Source of the DNA: Rhizocola hellebori
Lineage (GTDB): Bacteria > Actinomycetota > Actinomycetes > Mycobacteriales > Micromonosporaceae
Length of the DNA: 64,000 nt
Assembly (NCBI RefSeq): GCF_016862955.1
Contig: NZ_BONY01000037.1
Span: 1 to 64,000 of the forward strand
Direction: 5' to 3'
Position 1 is the first letter of the stretch. Each line of letters begins with the position of its first letter. Position numbers and translations under genes: made by a program. Below are positions 23,548 through 31,989 of the stretch, piece after piece. Below the pieces are notes generated by a model. It saw nothing but the letters and a program-made list of their open reading frames with translations, was not told the origin of the DNA and made no database searches.

Positions 23548-24762
23548 GTGAGAACGATCGATGAGATCTGGGCCGACATGCAGGCCGTCATCGACAGTGC
23601 CAACGGGCGCCGCCTGACCGATGATGAGGTCGCGCGGTACGCAGCGCTTGAGGCGGAGCTCGAATCGGCCAAGGCTGACGACGGTATCCGCGGTAAGCAC
23701 AAGGCGTACAACACGGTCGTTGTTCCCGCCGGCGTACCCTCGCCGACCTCGGGTGCACACGAGTCCATCGAAGACGCGTTCACGGCGTACCTACGTTCGG
23801 CACACCCCAACGCGGACATCACCGAGCTCCGCGTGGGTGGTCCGAGCGACATCGGCACCGTGCGCCCGAGCAACGCGCAGAGCTCCAGCTCGGGTCCGGC
23901 CGGCGGCTATCTCGTCCCGGAGGGATTCCGGCTCAAGATCGTCGAGCGCATGAAGTCCGTTGGCGGGCTTGCCAATGTGGCTGAAGAGATCACGACCGAG
24001 AAAGGCAACAATCTTCCTTGGCCCGTGATCGACGACACGGCCAACGAGGGCGAGGTTGTCGACGAGAACGCGGCCAACGCTGCCGGGGCGGACCTGGGTC
24101 TCGACATGCAGGACCTGGGCGCGTGGACGTACCAGGCGGGCGGCGCCGGCGGTGGCGCGATCAAGCTGCCGTGGGAGCTCATGCAGGACGCGGCTTTCGA
24201 CATCGAGGCGCTTCTGGCGCGACTGCTCGGCGTGCGTCTCGGCCGCAAGTTTGCTGCGCACTTGATTTCCGGCTCGGGTGTCAAGCAGCCCAAGGGAATC
24301 TTCCACGGTGTGACCGGGCAGGAGTTCAGCTCGGCACCGACCTACGGGGATTTCGTGGATCTCGTCACCTCGGTCGACCATGAGTACTGGGACAACGGCA
24401 AGTGGCTCTTCTCTCAGCTCGGTCTGGGCAGGGTGTGGAAGATGGTCGACTCCCACGGTGACCCCTTGTGGAGGCGTGGCCAGAGCGACGCGCTGCAGGA
24501 TGGCACGTTCATGGGTTACCCGATCCAGCTCGACAACGGCGCGGGCGACTTCGTGGGTACCAACGGCGCTGGAACCAACTGGTGTGCGTTCGGTGACTTC
24601 CAGCGTGGTTACGTGGTCCGCAAGGTCCGTGACATCGCTGTGGTCGTCAACCCGTGGAGCAACGCGGACGAGCGCCAGAACCGCTACACCGCGTGGATGC
24701 GCGCTGACGCTCGGCCGCAGGACACCTTCGCCTACAAGGTCGGCGCCGGCTACACCGCATAA
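23548..24762 (+). CDS. Major capsid protein, HK97 fold
   Basis: 404 residues from GTG 23548 (AGAGG 6 bases upstream). Residues 1-110 are helical and charged, the expected delta/scaffold domain removed by the protease. The shell domain contains GGYLVPEGFRLKIVERM, LPWPVIDDTANEG, WELMQDAAFDIEALLA and VRDIAVVVNPWSN, the usual order of HK97-like capsids. No separate scaffold gene is present. Confidence 0.93.
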   Translation: MRTIDEIWADMQAVIDSANGRRLTDDEVARYAALEAELESAKADDGIRGKHKAYNTVVVPAGVPSPTSGAHESIEDAFTAYLRSAHPNADITELRVGGPSDIGTVRPSNAQSSSSGPAGGYLVPEGFRLKIVERMKSVGGLANVAEEITTEKGNNLPWPVIDDTANEGEVVDENAANAAGADLGLDMQDLGAWTYQAGGAGGGAIKLPWELMQDAAFDIEALLARLLGVRLGRKFAAHLISGSGVKQPKGIFHGVTGQEFSSAPTYGDFVDLVTSVDHEYWDNGKWLFSQLGLGRVWKMVDSHGDPLWRRGQSDALQDGTFMGYPIQLDNGAGDFVGTNGAGTNWCAFGDFQRGYVVRKVRDIAVVVNPWSNADERQNRYTAWMRADARPQDTFAYKVGAGYTA

Positions 24763-24773
24763 CCCCCCGGAAC

Positions 24774-24809
24774 TGGGGACCGGTCCCGGCAGGCGGAGGC
24801 CGGTCCCCA
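24774..24809. terminator. Hairpin behind the capsid gene
   Basis: TGGGGACCGG pairs with CCGGTCCCCA across a 16-base loop, 12 bases after the capsid stop. It has no T-tract. It may stabilise the capsid mRNA or reduce read-through into the next genes. Confidence 0.6.
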
Positions 24810-24853
24810 CCCACCTTGAACGCGCAGCACCATCGGTCCACAAAGGAGAGACA

Positions 24854-25297
24854 ATGAGCGAGAAAGAATTGATCGCGGTGACTGAGAATGTGCGCGTTCT
24901 CGGCTCGGCCACGTTCGCAATCAACTCAGCGACCACGACCAACGGCGACTTCGGTACGCCCGATGACATCAGCCTTGAGGCGCTTGCCGCGGCTGGCACC
25001 TACAAGCCGGGTGACCGGGTGCTAGTCGTGTTCAGCGCGCCACGCACCGCCGGCGCCGGATCGGACGCGATTTCATTCAGCGTCCAGGACGCGCCCGACA
25101 ACGCCGGCTCGATCGGCACGCCGGCCACGGCCGAGACTGACGGCACGCTTACCGGCGGCTCCGGTCACCAGACCGCTGTAGCCGCGGTGAAGGTCAAGGC
25201 GGGCCGGCCCTGGCTGCGCTTCCGGGCTACCCGGGCGGGCACCACGGACACACACCAGGTTTCCATCACGGTGCTCGCAGTCGGCCGCGCGGCCTAG
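24854..25297 (+). CDS. Probable head decoration or fibre protein
   Basis: 147 residues from ATG 24854 after AAAGGAGAG. Beta-rich and Gly/Thr/Ala-rich (TFAINSATTTNGDFG, KPGDRVLVVFSAPRT, HQVSITVLAVGRAA). Directly behind the capsid gene, this composition points to an outer capsid decoration protein. No homologous family is recognised with certainty. Confidence 0.5.
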   Translation: MSEKELIAVTENVRVLGSATFAINSATTTNGDFGTPDDISLEALAAAGTYKPGDRVLVVFSAPRTAGAGSDAISFSVQDAPDNAGSIGTPATAETDGTLTGGSGHQTAVAAVKVKAGRPWLRFRATRAGTTDTHQVSITVLAVGRAA

Positions 25298-25340
25298 CCA
25301 ACTGCAGCCGGATTCGATTTCCAGAAGGAGGTGAGCAGCG

Positions 25341-25940
25341 ATGGCCTGGGCGCCGGACTACGTCGAGCTGGATGACGCGAAGGATTTCCTCCGCATCACG
25401 CACGACAACGACGATACAGAGATCCTGTTGGCCATCGCTGCCGCGTCCCGTGGCGTCGACAAACACACTCACAGGCAGTTTGGCAAGCTCACCGACCTGA
25501 CGCTGTTGCGCTACCGGGCCTGGTACAACCGCGAAGACTGCCTATGGACTGTCAACATCCGCGATATCTATAGCACGACTGGGCTTGTGGTCACGGTCGA
25601 CGGCACGGAGGTCGCTGAGTACGACTTGCTGCCCGACGATGCGGCTCTCAACAGTCGGCCGTGGGAGCGCATCGTGTTCCGGTCCAACGTCGAGCGCCGG
25701 CCGACCGGCAAGCCGCGGGAGATCGGCGTACTGGGGTTGCCTGGTTGGGCCGATCAGCCGGCCGCGGTAACGCATGCCTGCATGCTGCAGATCTCGCGGT
25801 TGCATTCGCGGCGCGAGTCCCCCTACGGCGTGGCGGGCTCACCGCAAGCCGGCGGGTCAGAGCTGCGGCTGCTGGAGCGGCTCGATCCCGATGTCGCCGT
25901 GGGCTTGAAGCCCTACGTCCGTAGATGGGCGGCAGCCTGA
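25341..25940 (+). CDS. Head-tail connector protein
   Basis: 199 residues after AGAAGGAGGTGAG. The start YVELDDAKDFLRITHDNDDTE is the pattern of gp6-type head-tail connectors, which form a ring under the portal. The C-terminal part has helix-rich SELRLLERLDPDVAVGLKPY. The stop overlaps the next ATG (TGATG). Confidence 0.8.
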   Translation: MAWAPDYVELDDAKDFLRITHDNDDTEILLAIAAASRGVDKHTHRQFGKLTDLTLLRYRAWYNREDCLWTVNIRDIYSTTGLVVTVDGTEVAEYDLLPDDAALNSRPWERIVFRSNVERRPTGKPREIGVLGLPGWADQPAAVTHACMLQISRLHSRRESPYGVAGSPQAGGSELRLLERLDPDVAVGLKPYVRRWAAA

Positions 25941-26347
25941 TGGATCTCGCGTCGGTAATGGATGAGCTGGCCGTGCGTTTGCGTAGCATCAGCGGCTTGC
26001 AGGTGTTCGAGTGGCCCGTGTCCCCGGTCACTCCGCCGGCGGCGCTTCTGACCTATCCGGACAGCATCGACTTCGATGAGACCTACGGCCGTGGCATGGA
26101 TCGCATGCGCGCGCTGCCGCTGGTCGTCATTGGTGGCAAGCCGACCACTATCGACGCGCGCAACATGCTCTCGGCGCTCACGGCGGGCTCAGGCGAACGC
26201 TCGATCAAAGCGGTTCTGGAGTCGGGTACCTACACGGCATTCGACGAGATTCGCGTTGCTAAGTGGGAATTCGACGTGATCGAAATCGCCGCAAACCCAT
26301 ACATGGCAGCGATCGCCATGCTGGATATCGGAGGACAAGGAGCTTAG
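25940..26347 (+). CDS. Tail terminator-like protein
   Basis: 135 residues from ATG 25940. SVMDELAVRLRSISGLQVFEW and PVSPVTPPAALLTYPDSI match the pattern of small tail-terminator or tail-completion proteins of siphoviruses. Its position between connector and tube genes agrees. Function assigned by synteny. Confidence 0.6.
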   Translation: MDLASVMDELAVRLRSISGLQVFEWPVSPVTPPAALLTYPDSIDFDETYGRGMDRMRALPLVVIGGKPTTIDARNMLSALTAGSGERSIKAVLESGTYTAFDEIRVAKWEFDVIEIAANPYMAAIAMLDIGGQGA

Positions 26348-26349
26348 TC

Positions 26350-26748
26350 ATGGCGTTCACCCACGGCAAAAACACGGTGGTGATACTCGGCGGGGCGAAC
26401 CTGTCCGCGTTCTCCAACACTTCCACGATGACCCGCAAGGCGGATAAGCACGACGTGACTTGCTACGGCAAAGATGATCATGTCTACGAAGGCGGTCTAG
26501 GCGACGGTGCCGCATCGATCGGCGGTACCTATGACAACACGGCGGCCGGCCCGCGCGACGTCATCGAGCCGCTCATCGGTCAGGTGGTCCCTTTCGTGCG
26601 GCGGCCGGAAGGTACAGGCGCGGGCAAGCCGCAGGACTCGATGAACGTGCTTGTGGAGGAGTACGTCGAGACGTCACCTGTCGCCGATTTTGTGACGTGG
26701 TCGGTCAAGCTGCAACCGTCCGACGCTGTTAACAGCACAGATCAATAA
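26350..26748 (+). CDS. Probable major tail (tube) protein
   Basis: 132 residues from ATG 26350 with AAGGAG upstream. FTHGKNTVVILGGANLSAF and an immunoreceptor-like beta pattern (FVTWSVKLQPSDAV) resemble short tail tube proteins of actinophages. The second half lacks an Ig-like extension, so the tube subunit is minimal. Confidence 0.65.
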   Translation: MAFTHGKNTVVILGGANLSAFSNTSTMTRKADKHDVTCYGKDDHVYEGGLGDGAASIGGTYDNTAAGPRDVIEPLIGQVVPFVRRPEGTGAGKPQDSMNVLVEEYVETSPVADFVTWSVKLQPSDAVNSTDQ

Positions 26749-26760
26749 GGGGAGATAGAT

Positions 26761-27099
26761 ATGGGTACATACGTCGCCACCACGCCGACTCGGACTGGCG
26801 TTGTCGTGACCCCGGGCAACGTTGCGGCAACTGACGTCATTCCCGCTGCGCTCATAGGCACCAAGGGCTGCTATCTGGAGATCATCAACGGCAACGCGTC
26901 CCCCGACGTCATGTCGATCAGCGACGCCAGCGTGACCCCATCAGGCGCCGCAGCCGCGAGCAACGCTCCGACAGTGACCAATGGCACGAGCAAGATGTTC
27001 AAGATTTTGCCTCAGCAGGTCGACCCCAACGCCCAGAACGTGACCGTCACGCATTCGGTGACGAGCACCGTTACCTACAAGCTTTACCCGCTCGGGTAG
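26761..27099 (+). CDS. Small tail-associated protein
   Basis: 112 residues preceded by AAGGGGAGATAG. Beta-rich, Thr/Val/Ala-rich throughout (RTGVVVTPGNVAATDVIPA; NVTVTHSVTSTVTYKLYPLG). It may be a tube-decorating protein or a second tube subunit. No specific family. Confidence 0.5.
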   Translation: MGTYVATTPTRTGVVVTPGNVAATDVIPAALIGTKGCYLEIINGNASPDVMSISDASVTPSGAAAASNAPTVTNGTSKMFKILPQQVDPNAQNVTVTHSVTSTVTYKLYPLG

Positions 27100-27112
27100 G
27101 GAAGGCACCACA

Positions 27113-27535
27113 ATGACGATCCTGTCTGCAGAGGCGTTGCTGGCCAAGCGCGACTCGACCACCACGACCGGGTTTCCGGAGGAGGTGGTGCCGATCCCTG
27201 GTCTCGGTGAGGTGCGCGTGCGAGGCCTCAGCCGTTTCGAGGCAATGCACGTGCAAGGCCTCCCCAACGCGATTGCGCGCGAGATCGAGACAGTATCGCT
27301 CGCGATGGTCGAGCCGGCCATGACCACGGCCCAGGTCAAGGAATGGATGAAGACAGGTGGGGCCGGTGAGTTCGAGCCGGTCAGCCAGAAGATCCAGAAG
27401 CTGTCCGGAATGGACAAGGGCGCGGCCAAGCAGGCTTACAGGGATTTCGAGGTAGACCCAGGAAGCGAGTTTCGAGTTCTTCCTGGCGCAGAAGCTGTCG
27501 ATGACGGTGGGGCAGTTACGGATCCAGCTGAGTAA
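27113..27535 (+). CDS. Tail assembly chaperone, short (gpG-like)
   Basis: 140 residues. It occupies the slot of lambda gpG before the tape measure gene. The centre contains RVRGLSRFEAMHVQGL and MTTAQVKEWMKT. The last 20 codons after 27470 are read as SEFRVLPGAEAV if no frameshift occurs. It binds the tape measure protein during tail assembly. Confidence 0.8.
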   Translation: MTILSAEALLAKRDSTTTTGFPEEVVPIPGLGEVRVRGLSRFEAMHVQGLPNAIAREIETVSLAMVEPAMTTAQVKEWMKTGGAGEFEPVSQKIQKLSGMDKGAAKQAYRDFEVDPGSEFRVLPGAEAVDDGGAVTDPAE

Positions 27536-27614
27536 CGACGAGTTCGTGCGCTGGAACATCTACTACGCGCGCATTGCGCAACGCCAAGAGCTGGAGCGGT
27601 TGAGACGGGGGTGA
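27113..27614 (+). CDS. Tail assembly chaperone fusion (gpGT-like) by +1 frameshift
   Basis: The frame that follows gpG carries FEFFLAQKLSMTVGQLRI and NDEFVRWNIYYARIAQRQE, the well-known second half of the fused chaperone. It has no start of its own and its upstream stop is TAG at 27453-27455. The shift must therefore lie between 27456 and about 27472. At 27470 the codons are TTT CGA; tRNA-Phe can slip from TTT to TTC and CGA is a slow codon. This joins SEF to EFFLAQKL and gives a product of about 166 residues ending at TGA 27612-27614. Confidence 0.8.
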
Positions 27615-27618
27615 GACG

Positions 27619-28029
27619 GTGGCCGAGATCATCGCGATCGAAGGCCTCGCCGCCTTCTCCCGCAACCTCAAGAAACTCAACGGTGACCTCCCGAAGGCGC
27701 TGCGGATGGCGCTCAATGAGGCGTCCGGCATCGTGGTGGATGAGGCCTCACGACGCATCCCGAGGCGCACTGGCAAGGCCCAGGCGAGCCTCAAGGCCAA
27801 ATCGACGCGCACCGAGTCACGGATCGGCGGTGGCGGCAACAGGGCACCTTATTACGCCTGGCTTGACTTCGGTGGGCGCACTGGCCGGCGCCGCTCCATC
27901 AAGCGCGCATTCCTGCCGGAAGGTCGCTACCTCTACGCCAGCCTTGCCGACAAGCGTCACGAGTTCGATGCGGCGTTGAGCGCAGCCCTGTTGCGCGTCG
28001 CATCCGAGGCAGGAATCGAGGTGACCTGA
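27619..28029 (+). CDS. HK97 gp10-like tail completion protein
   Basis: 136 residues from GTG 27619. The start IIAIEGLAAFSRNLKKLNGDL, the RRIPRRTGKAQASLKAK block and APYYAWLDFGG are typical of the HK97-gp10 family, thought to join head and tail. In most siphoviruses it precedes the tube gene; here it follows the chaperones, an unusual position. The stop overlaps the tape measure start. Confidence 0.7.
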   Translation: MAEIIAIEGLAAFSRNLKKLNGDLPKALRMALNEASGIVVDEASRRIPRRTGKAQASLKAKSTRTESRIGGGGNRAPYYAWLDFGGRTGRRRSIKRAFLPEGRYLYASLADKRHEFDAALSAALLRVASEAGIEVT

Positions 28030-29342
28030 TGGGTAATACGGTCACACTCACCATGGCCGGCGACAGCGCCAAGCTGGAGAAGGCTTTTGCTGACACCACG
28101 TCGAGCGCGACGAAGATGGAGAGCTCTGTCAAGTCGTCCGGCGCCGGCATGGAGAACGCCTTCGGCAAACTCAACTCGTCGGCATTGTTCCTCACCGATG
28201 GCATCTCCGGCCTAGGCGATTCGGTCCACACGCTGACCAACCTCAATCGGGAAGGCGCCGACCGGGCTGACGCCTTCGCGCGTGCACAGGTCGACGTATC
28301 CCAGGCTGCCCAGGATCTCGACCAGGCGCTAGGCGACGCACGGCAGGCAACTCTTGACTTGAACCAGGCTCAGCGTGATGGCGCCCAGGCGGCAATCGAC
28401 GTCGAGCAGGCCCTGCTTGACTCCGATACCGCTGCAGTGGCCTATGCCGAAGCAGTAAAGGAGTTCGGCAAAACCTCGGTGGAGGCACGCCAGGCCAGCA
28501 TCGACATGAAGCAGGCCCAGGCGGACCTGGCACAGGCCCAGCTCGACGCGAAGCAGGCCACCGAAGACGGCAACCAGGCCTTGCTCGACAACACTCAAGC
28601 CGCGATCGACGCCAAGGGCGCACAGATTTCGCTCAACGAGGCGCACCGCAACGCAGTCGCACCCAACCAGATCACGGTGTGGACCGATCGCCTTTCCGCC
28701 CTTGCGCCGATAGTCTTCTCCGCAATCGGTGTCATGCAAGGCTTTACGGCTGCCACGTGGTCGCTCAACTTCGCGTGGCTGGCCAGCCCGATCACGTGGA
28801 TCGTGGTCGGTATCGGCATACTCATCGCAGCGATCGTTCTCATAGCGACTAAAACCACGTGGTTCCAAGACATCTGGCGCGTGACGTGGACATGGATCAA
28901 GAGCACCGCATCAGATGTCTGGGCCTACATTACGTCGCTGCCGCAAAAGCTCGGTGACTCTTTCTCCAAGATCGGTAGCTTCATTACTGCGCCTTTCCGG
29001 GCTGCGTTCAACTACGTCAGCGACGCATGGAACGGCACGATAGGCAAGTTGTCGTGGTCGGTCCCCAACTGGATCCCCGGCATTGGTGGCAACACCATCA
29101 GCGCGCCAAAGCTACCCAAATTCCACACGGGTGGTGTCATGCCTGGCGCACCCGGCTCGGAAGGCCTGGCGATCCTCCAAGCAGGCGAACGCATATCCCC
29201 TGTCGGCAGCGACGGCCGGATGGTGCTCGAACTGCGCGCCTCGGGAGGGCGGCTCAGTGACCTCCTCGTGGAGATCCTTGTTGACGCCATTGACGCTCGC
29301 GGTGGCGACCCTGTCGTGGTCCTGGGGCGCGGCAATGCCTAA
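28029..29342 (+). CDS. Tape measure protein, short
   Basis: 437 residues, very short for this family. Residues 85-215 are a heptad-like array of Asp/Gln/Ala (QAAQDLDQALGDARQATLDL), a long coiled coil. Hydrophobic helices at about 228-275 follow, then GGVMPGAPGSEGLAILQAGER near the C-terminus, the signature of tape measure ends. If the usual rule of about 0.15 nm per residue holds, the tail would be near 65 nm. It directly follows the chaperones and overlaps the next gene. Confidence 0.85.
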   Translation: MGNTVTLTMAGDSAKLEKAFADTTSSATKMESSVKSSGAGMENAFGKLNSSALFLTDGISGLGDSVHTLTNLNREGADRADAFARAQVDVSQAAQDLDQALGDARQATLDLNQAQRDGAQAAIDVEQALLDSDTAAVAYAEAVKEFGKTSVEARQASIDMKQAQADLAQAQLDAKQATEDGNQALLDNTQAAIDAKGAQISLNEAHRNAVAPNQITVWTDRLSALAPIVFSAIGVMQGFTAATWSLNFAWLASPITWIVVGIGILIAAIVLIATKTTWFQDIWRVTWTWIKSTASDVWAYITSLPQKLGDSFSKIGSFITAPFRAAFNYVSDAWNGTIGKLSWSVPNWIPGIGGNTISAPKLPKFHTGGVMPGAPGSEGLAILQAGERISPVGSDGRMVLELRASGGRLSDLLVEILVDAIDARGGDPVVVLGRGNA

Positions 29343-31443
29343 CGCTCAGCAGCTCACGGCGGAGCTCTACTACAGCGGCAGCTGGCATGCCTACCCCGCC
29401 TACATCAGCCAACCCGCCAACCTCGTGCGGGACCGCAAGCCAGGCGGCACTGAGCCGGAACCAGCCCGCACCTCGCTTCGGCTGGCCGGCTGGATCAACC
29501 CGGAATCGCCGCTGTCCCCGCTGTATGGCGCTGCCGGCGTCAACACCCCGATCAGGGTCAAGCTGAGCACTGACGTCCGGCTTACCGGCGAGGTGACGCG
29601 CTGGATACCCGAGCGCACACTAGGGCATTCGGTGGGCAAGGGCGTCGCGTGGACCACGGTCGAGGTGAACAGCGCCTTCTACCGGCTCGGCCAAGGTGTC
29701 GACACGGCGCGCTCCCCGATGTATCGCAGCATGATCGGCACCTCTGCCGGCGACTACGTACCACATGCCTACTGGCCAATGGAGGACGGCAGAGACGTCA
29801 CGGTGTTCGCGTCGGCCGTGGCCGGTCAGCCCGGTCAACCGCTGATCTACGGTGGAGTCGACGCTGTGCAGCCGGCAGCAGACTCGGCAATGACCGGTTC
29901 GCTGCCGGTACCTCTGCTCCCCGGTGACACCTACATTGAGTTCAGCGTGCCCGCCTACACGGACACAGGGCAATGGGTAGCCCAGGTCGCGACGCGGCTC
30001 ACGGACACCAATGCGGACGCCGGGCTCATCATCTACGCCGATGATCTGATCATTCAGGTGCAGTACGGGCACGGCAACCTCACCGTTGCTGCAGCACCTG
30101 TTTCCGACCCCGGCGCGTTGATCTTCAGCAACAGCGACGGCGTTGAGGCGGACGACATCTTCCTCGCGGCGTGCTCACTGGTGGTGTCCAGTGTGGACAC
30201 TGGCGGAGGCGACGTGTTCACCGCGCGCTTGTTGTCACCAACAGGTGCAACCGTAGGCCAGACCATCGACGTCAACCCGGGCGTCTACCGAAGCCTCAGC
30301 GGTCAGCGCATCCTCGTAGCCAGTGGCGGAACCGACCCAATCGCGGCGGGCCACCTAGGTGTGTTCACCGATCCCGCGTTCAACGCGAGCACGGACGGTA
30401 TCGAGGGCGCGCGTGCGATGTACGGATGGAAGGGTGAGCTTGGCGGCGCCAGAGCCTTGCGCGTAGGTCGAGAGCACGGCATCACGGTCACCGTGGAGGG
30501 CGAAGATTCCACACCGATGGGCCCGCAACCGGTCGCCCAGTTCTTGGGGATCCTGGCTGACATCGAGCGCACTGACGGCGGGGTGGCCTTCGAAAAGCGC
30601 GACGGCTCCGCCATCTACCGGACCGGCCGCGGGCGGCTCAACCGCTCGGTCGCGCTGACGCTGCCGTATACGTCGATTGCGCCTTCGCTGCAGCTGGTTC
30701 TTGGCGCACGGGACCGCCGCAACGACGTCACCGTGAAGACGCCGGCGAGCTCGTCGATGCGGGTCGAGCTGGCGAGCGGGGCGCTTTCCGTCCAGCCCCC
30801 GCCAAGCGGCATCGGCCGCATTGAGACCACCATCAGCGTCAACCCTGAGACCGACGATGCACTGGTGGACCTGGGTTGGTGGTATCTGCACACGCTGACG
30901 GTGGAGGGTGTCCTCTATGAAACCGTGACGGTGGACCTGATCGCTGCGCCGGCCATCGCTGCAGCTACCGCCGCGGTGGACGTCGACGACGTGATCCTGC
31001 TGACCGGCCTGCCTGCTGATGAGAGCTTGGCGGATGTCTACCTGACCGTGCTGGGTATTGTCGCCGAACGCATCGAGGGGGCGAGCCGCAGTATCACCTT
31101 CCGGTGTGTGCGCGGCGACACCTACAAGTGCGGGGTGTACGGCAGCGACCCGATTGGGAGCCTCTACGACAGCGACACATCGACCCTTGCTACAGGCTAC
31201 AGCGCAACGGCCACCTCATTCTCTGTGGCGTCGAGCGACGGAACCCTTTGGATTACCGGCTCGGGTGCGCCCAACTTCCCGATCTTCTGGGATATCGAGG
31301 GGATGCGGATTCAGGTCGACGCGATCTCGGGCGCCACGTCGCCACAGACCGCGACCGTGGTGCGCAATGTGGACGGTTGGGACAAGGCGCTGAGCTCAGG
31401 CGCGAAGGTCAGCTTGTGGGATCCGGCCCGCTATGCACGTTGA
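29335..31443 (+). CDS. Large tail tip/baseplate protein
   Basis: 702 residues from ATG 29335, overlapping the tape measure gene by 8 bp. The beginning (ELYYSGSWHAYPAYISQPAN) and the late DDVILLTGLPADESLADVYLTVLGI region are features of actinophage tail-tip proteins comparable to Dit-Tal hybrids. The middle contains DYVPHAYWPMEDG, similar to the start of concanavalin-like (LamG) domains, perhaps a carbohydrate-binding insertion. The frame is open further upstream, but that part is shadow of the tape measure gene. Confidence 0.75.
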   Translation: MPNAQQLTAELYYSGSWHAYPAYISQPANLVRDRKPGGTEPEPARTSLRLAGWINPESPLSPLYGAAGVNTPIRVKLSTDVRLTGEVTRWIPERTLGHSVGKGVAWTTVEVNSAFYRLGQGVDTARSPMYRSMIGTSAGDYVPHAYWPMEDGRDVTVFASAVAGQPGQPLIYGGVDAVQPAADSAMTGSLPVPLLPGDTYIEFSVPAYTDTGQWVAQVATRLTDTNADAGLIIYADDLIIQVQYGHGNLTVAAAPVSDPGALIFSNSDGVEADDIFLAACSLVVSSVDTGGGDVFTARLLSPTGATVGQTIDVNPGVYRSLSGQRILVASGGTDPIAAGHLGVFTDPAFNASTDGIEGARAMYGWKGELGGARALRVGREHGITVTVEGEDSTPMGPQPVAQFLGILADIERTDGGVAFEKRDGSAIYRTGRGRLNRSVALTLPYTSIAPSLQLVLGARDRRNDVTVKTPASSSMRVELASGALSVQPPPSGIGRIETTISVNPETDDALVDLGWWYLHTLTVEGVLYETVTVDLIAAPAIAAATAAVDVDDVILLTGLPADESLADVYLTVLGIVAERIEGASRSITFRCVRGDTYKCGVYGSDPIGSLYDSDTSTLATGYSATATSFSVASSDGTLWITGSGAPNFPIFWDIEGMRIQVDAISGATSPQTATVVRNVDGWDKALSSGAKVSLWDPARYAR

Positions 31444-31452
31444 GGAGGGGCG

Positions 31453-31980
31453 ATGACGGACGTAGCTGCAGGGCAAAAGATCCTGGCTGCCCACATGCAG
31501 GACCATGAGACGCGTATCGACACGCTTGAGGCACTTGGTATTAGTCTCACGCCGCTGTGGAAGCGGAAGACCTCCATCGAGACTGTCAACAACAGCGCTG
31601 TACTCCAAAACGATGACGTGTTGTTCCTGCCCGTCCTGGCGAACACGGTCTATCACATGGAAATGCGGGTCATCCAAAACTCTGGCACGACACCAGATTT
31701 CAAGGCTGGTTGGACGTACCCGTCTGGACTGACGATGCTCTACAACAGGTTGGGGGTGGGGCTCGCCGGCGGTGGCAACGTTCACCTCCTTTTCAACTCC
31801 GACCAAACGACATCGATCTTGGACGATGGTTTTGCCGCGGACCGCTCCTTCATGATGTGGGGCTACGTCGCAGTGTCGACAACACCCGGAACCCTTCAAT
31901 TCCAATGGGCGCAGAACACGGCGAACGCGTCGAACACCAGCGTGTTGCCTGGCAGCTACCTCAAGTTGACGAAGGTCTAG
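31453..31980 (+). CDS. Minor tail protein, receptor-binding candidate
   Basis: 175 residues preceded by GAGGAGGGGCG. A short N-terminal helix (LAAHMQDHETRIDTLEALG, a trimerisation-type coil) is followed by a beta-rich domain typical of actinophage tail proteins that attach to the tip. Its location between the tip and the lysin suggests host recognition, which is inference. Confidence 0.6.
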   Translation: MTDVAAGQKILAAHMQDHETRIDTLEALGISLTPLWKRKTSIETVNNSAVLQNDDVLFLPVLANTVYHMEMRVIQNSGTTPDFKAGWTYPSGLTMLYNRLGVGLAGGGNVHLLFNSDQTTSILDDGFAADRSFMMWGYVAVSTTPGTLQFQWAQNTANASNTSVLPGSYLKLTKV

Positions 31981-31989
31981 GAGGTCATC

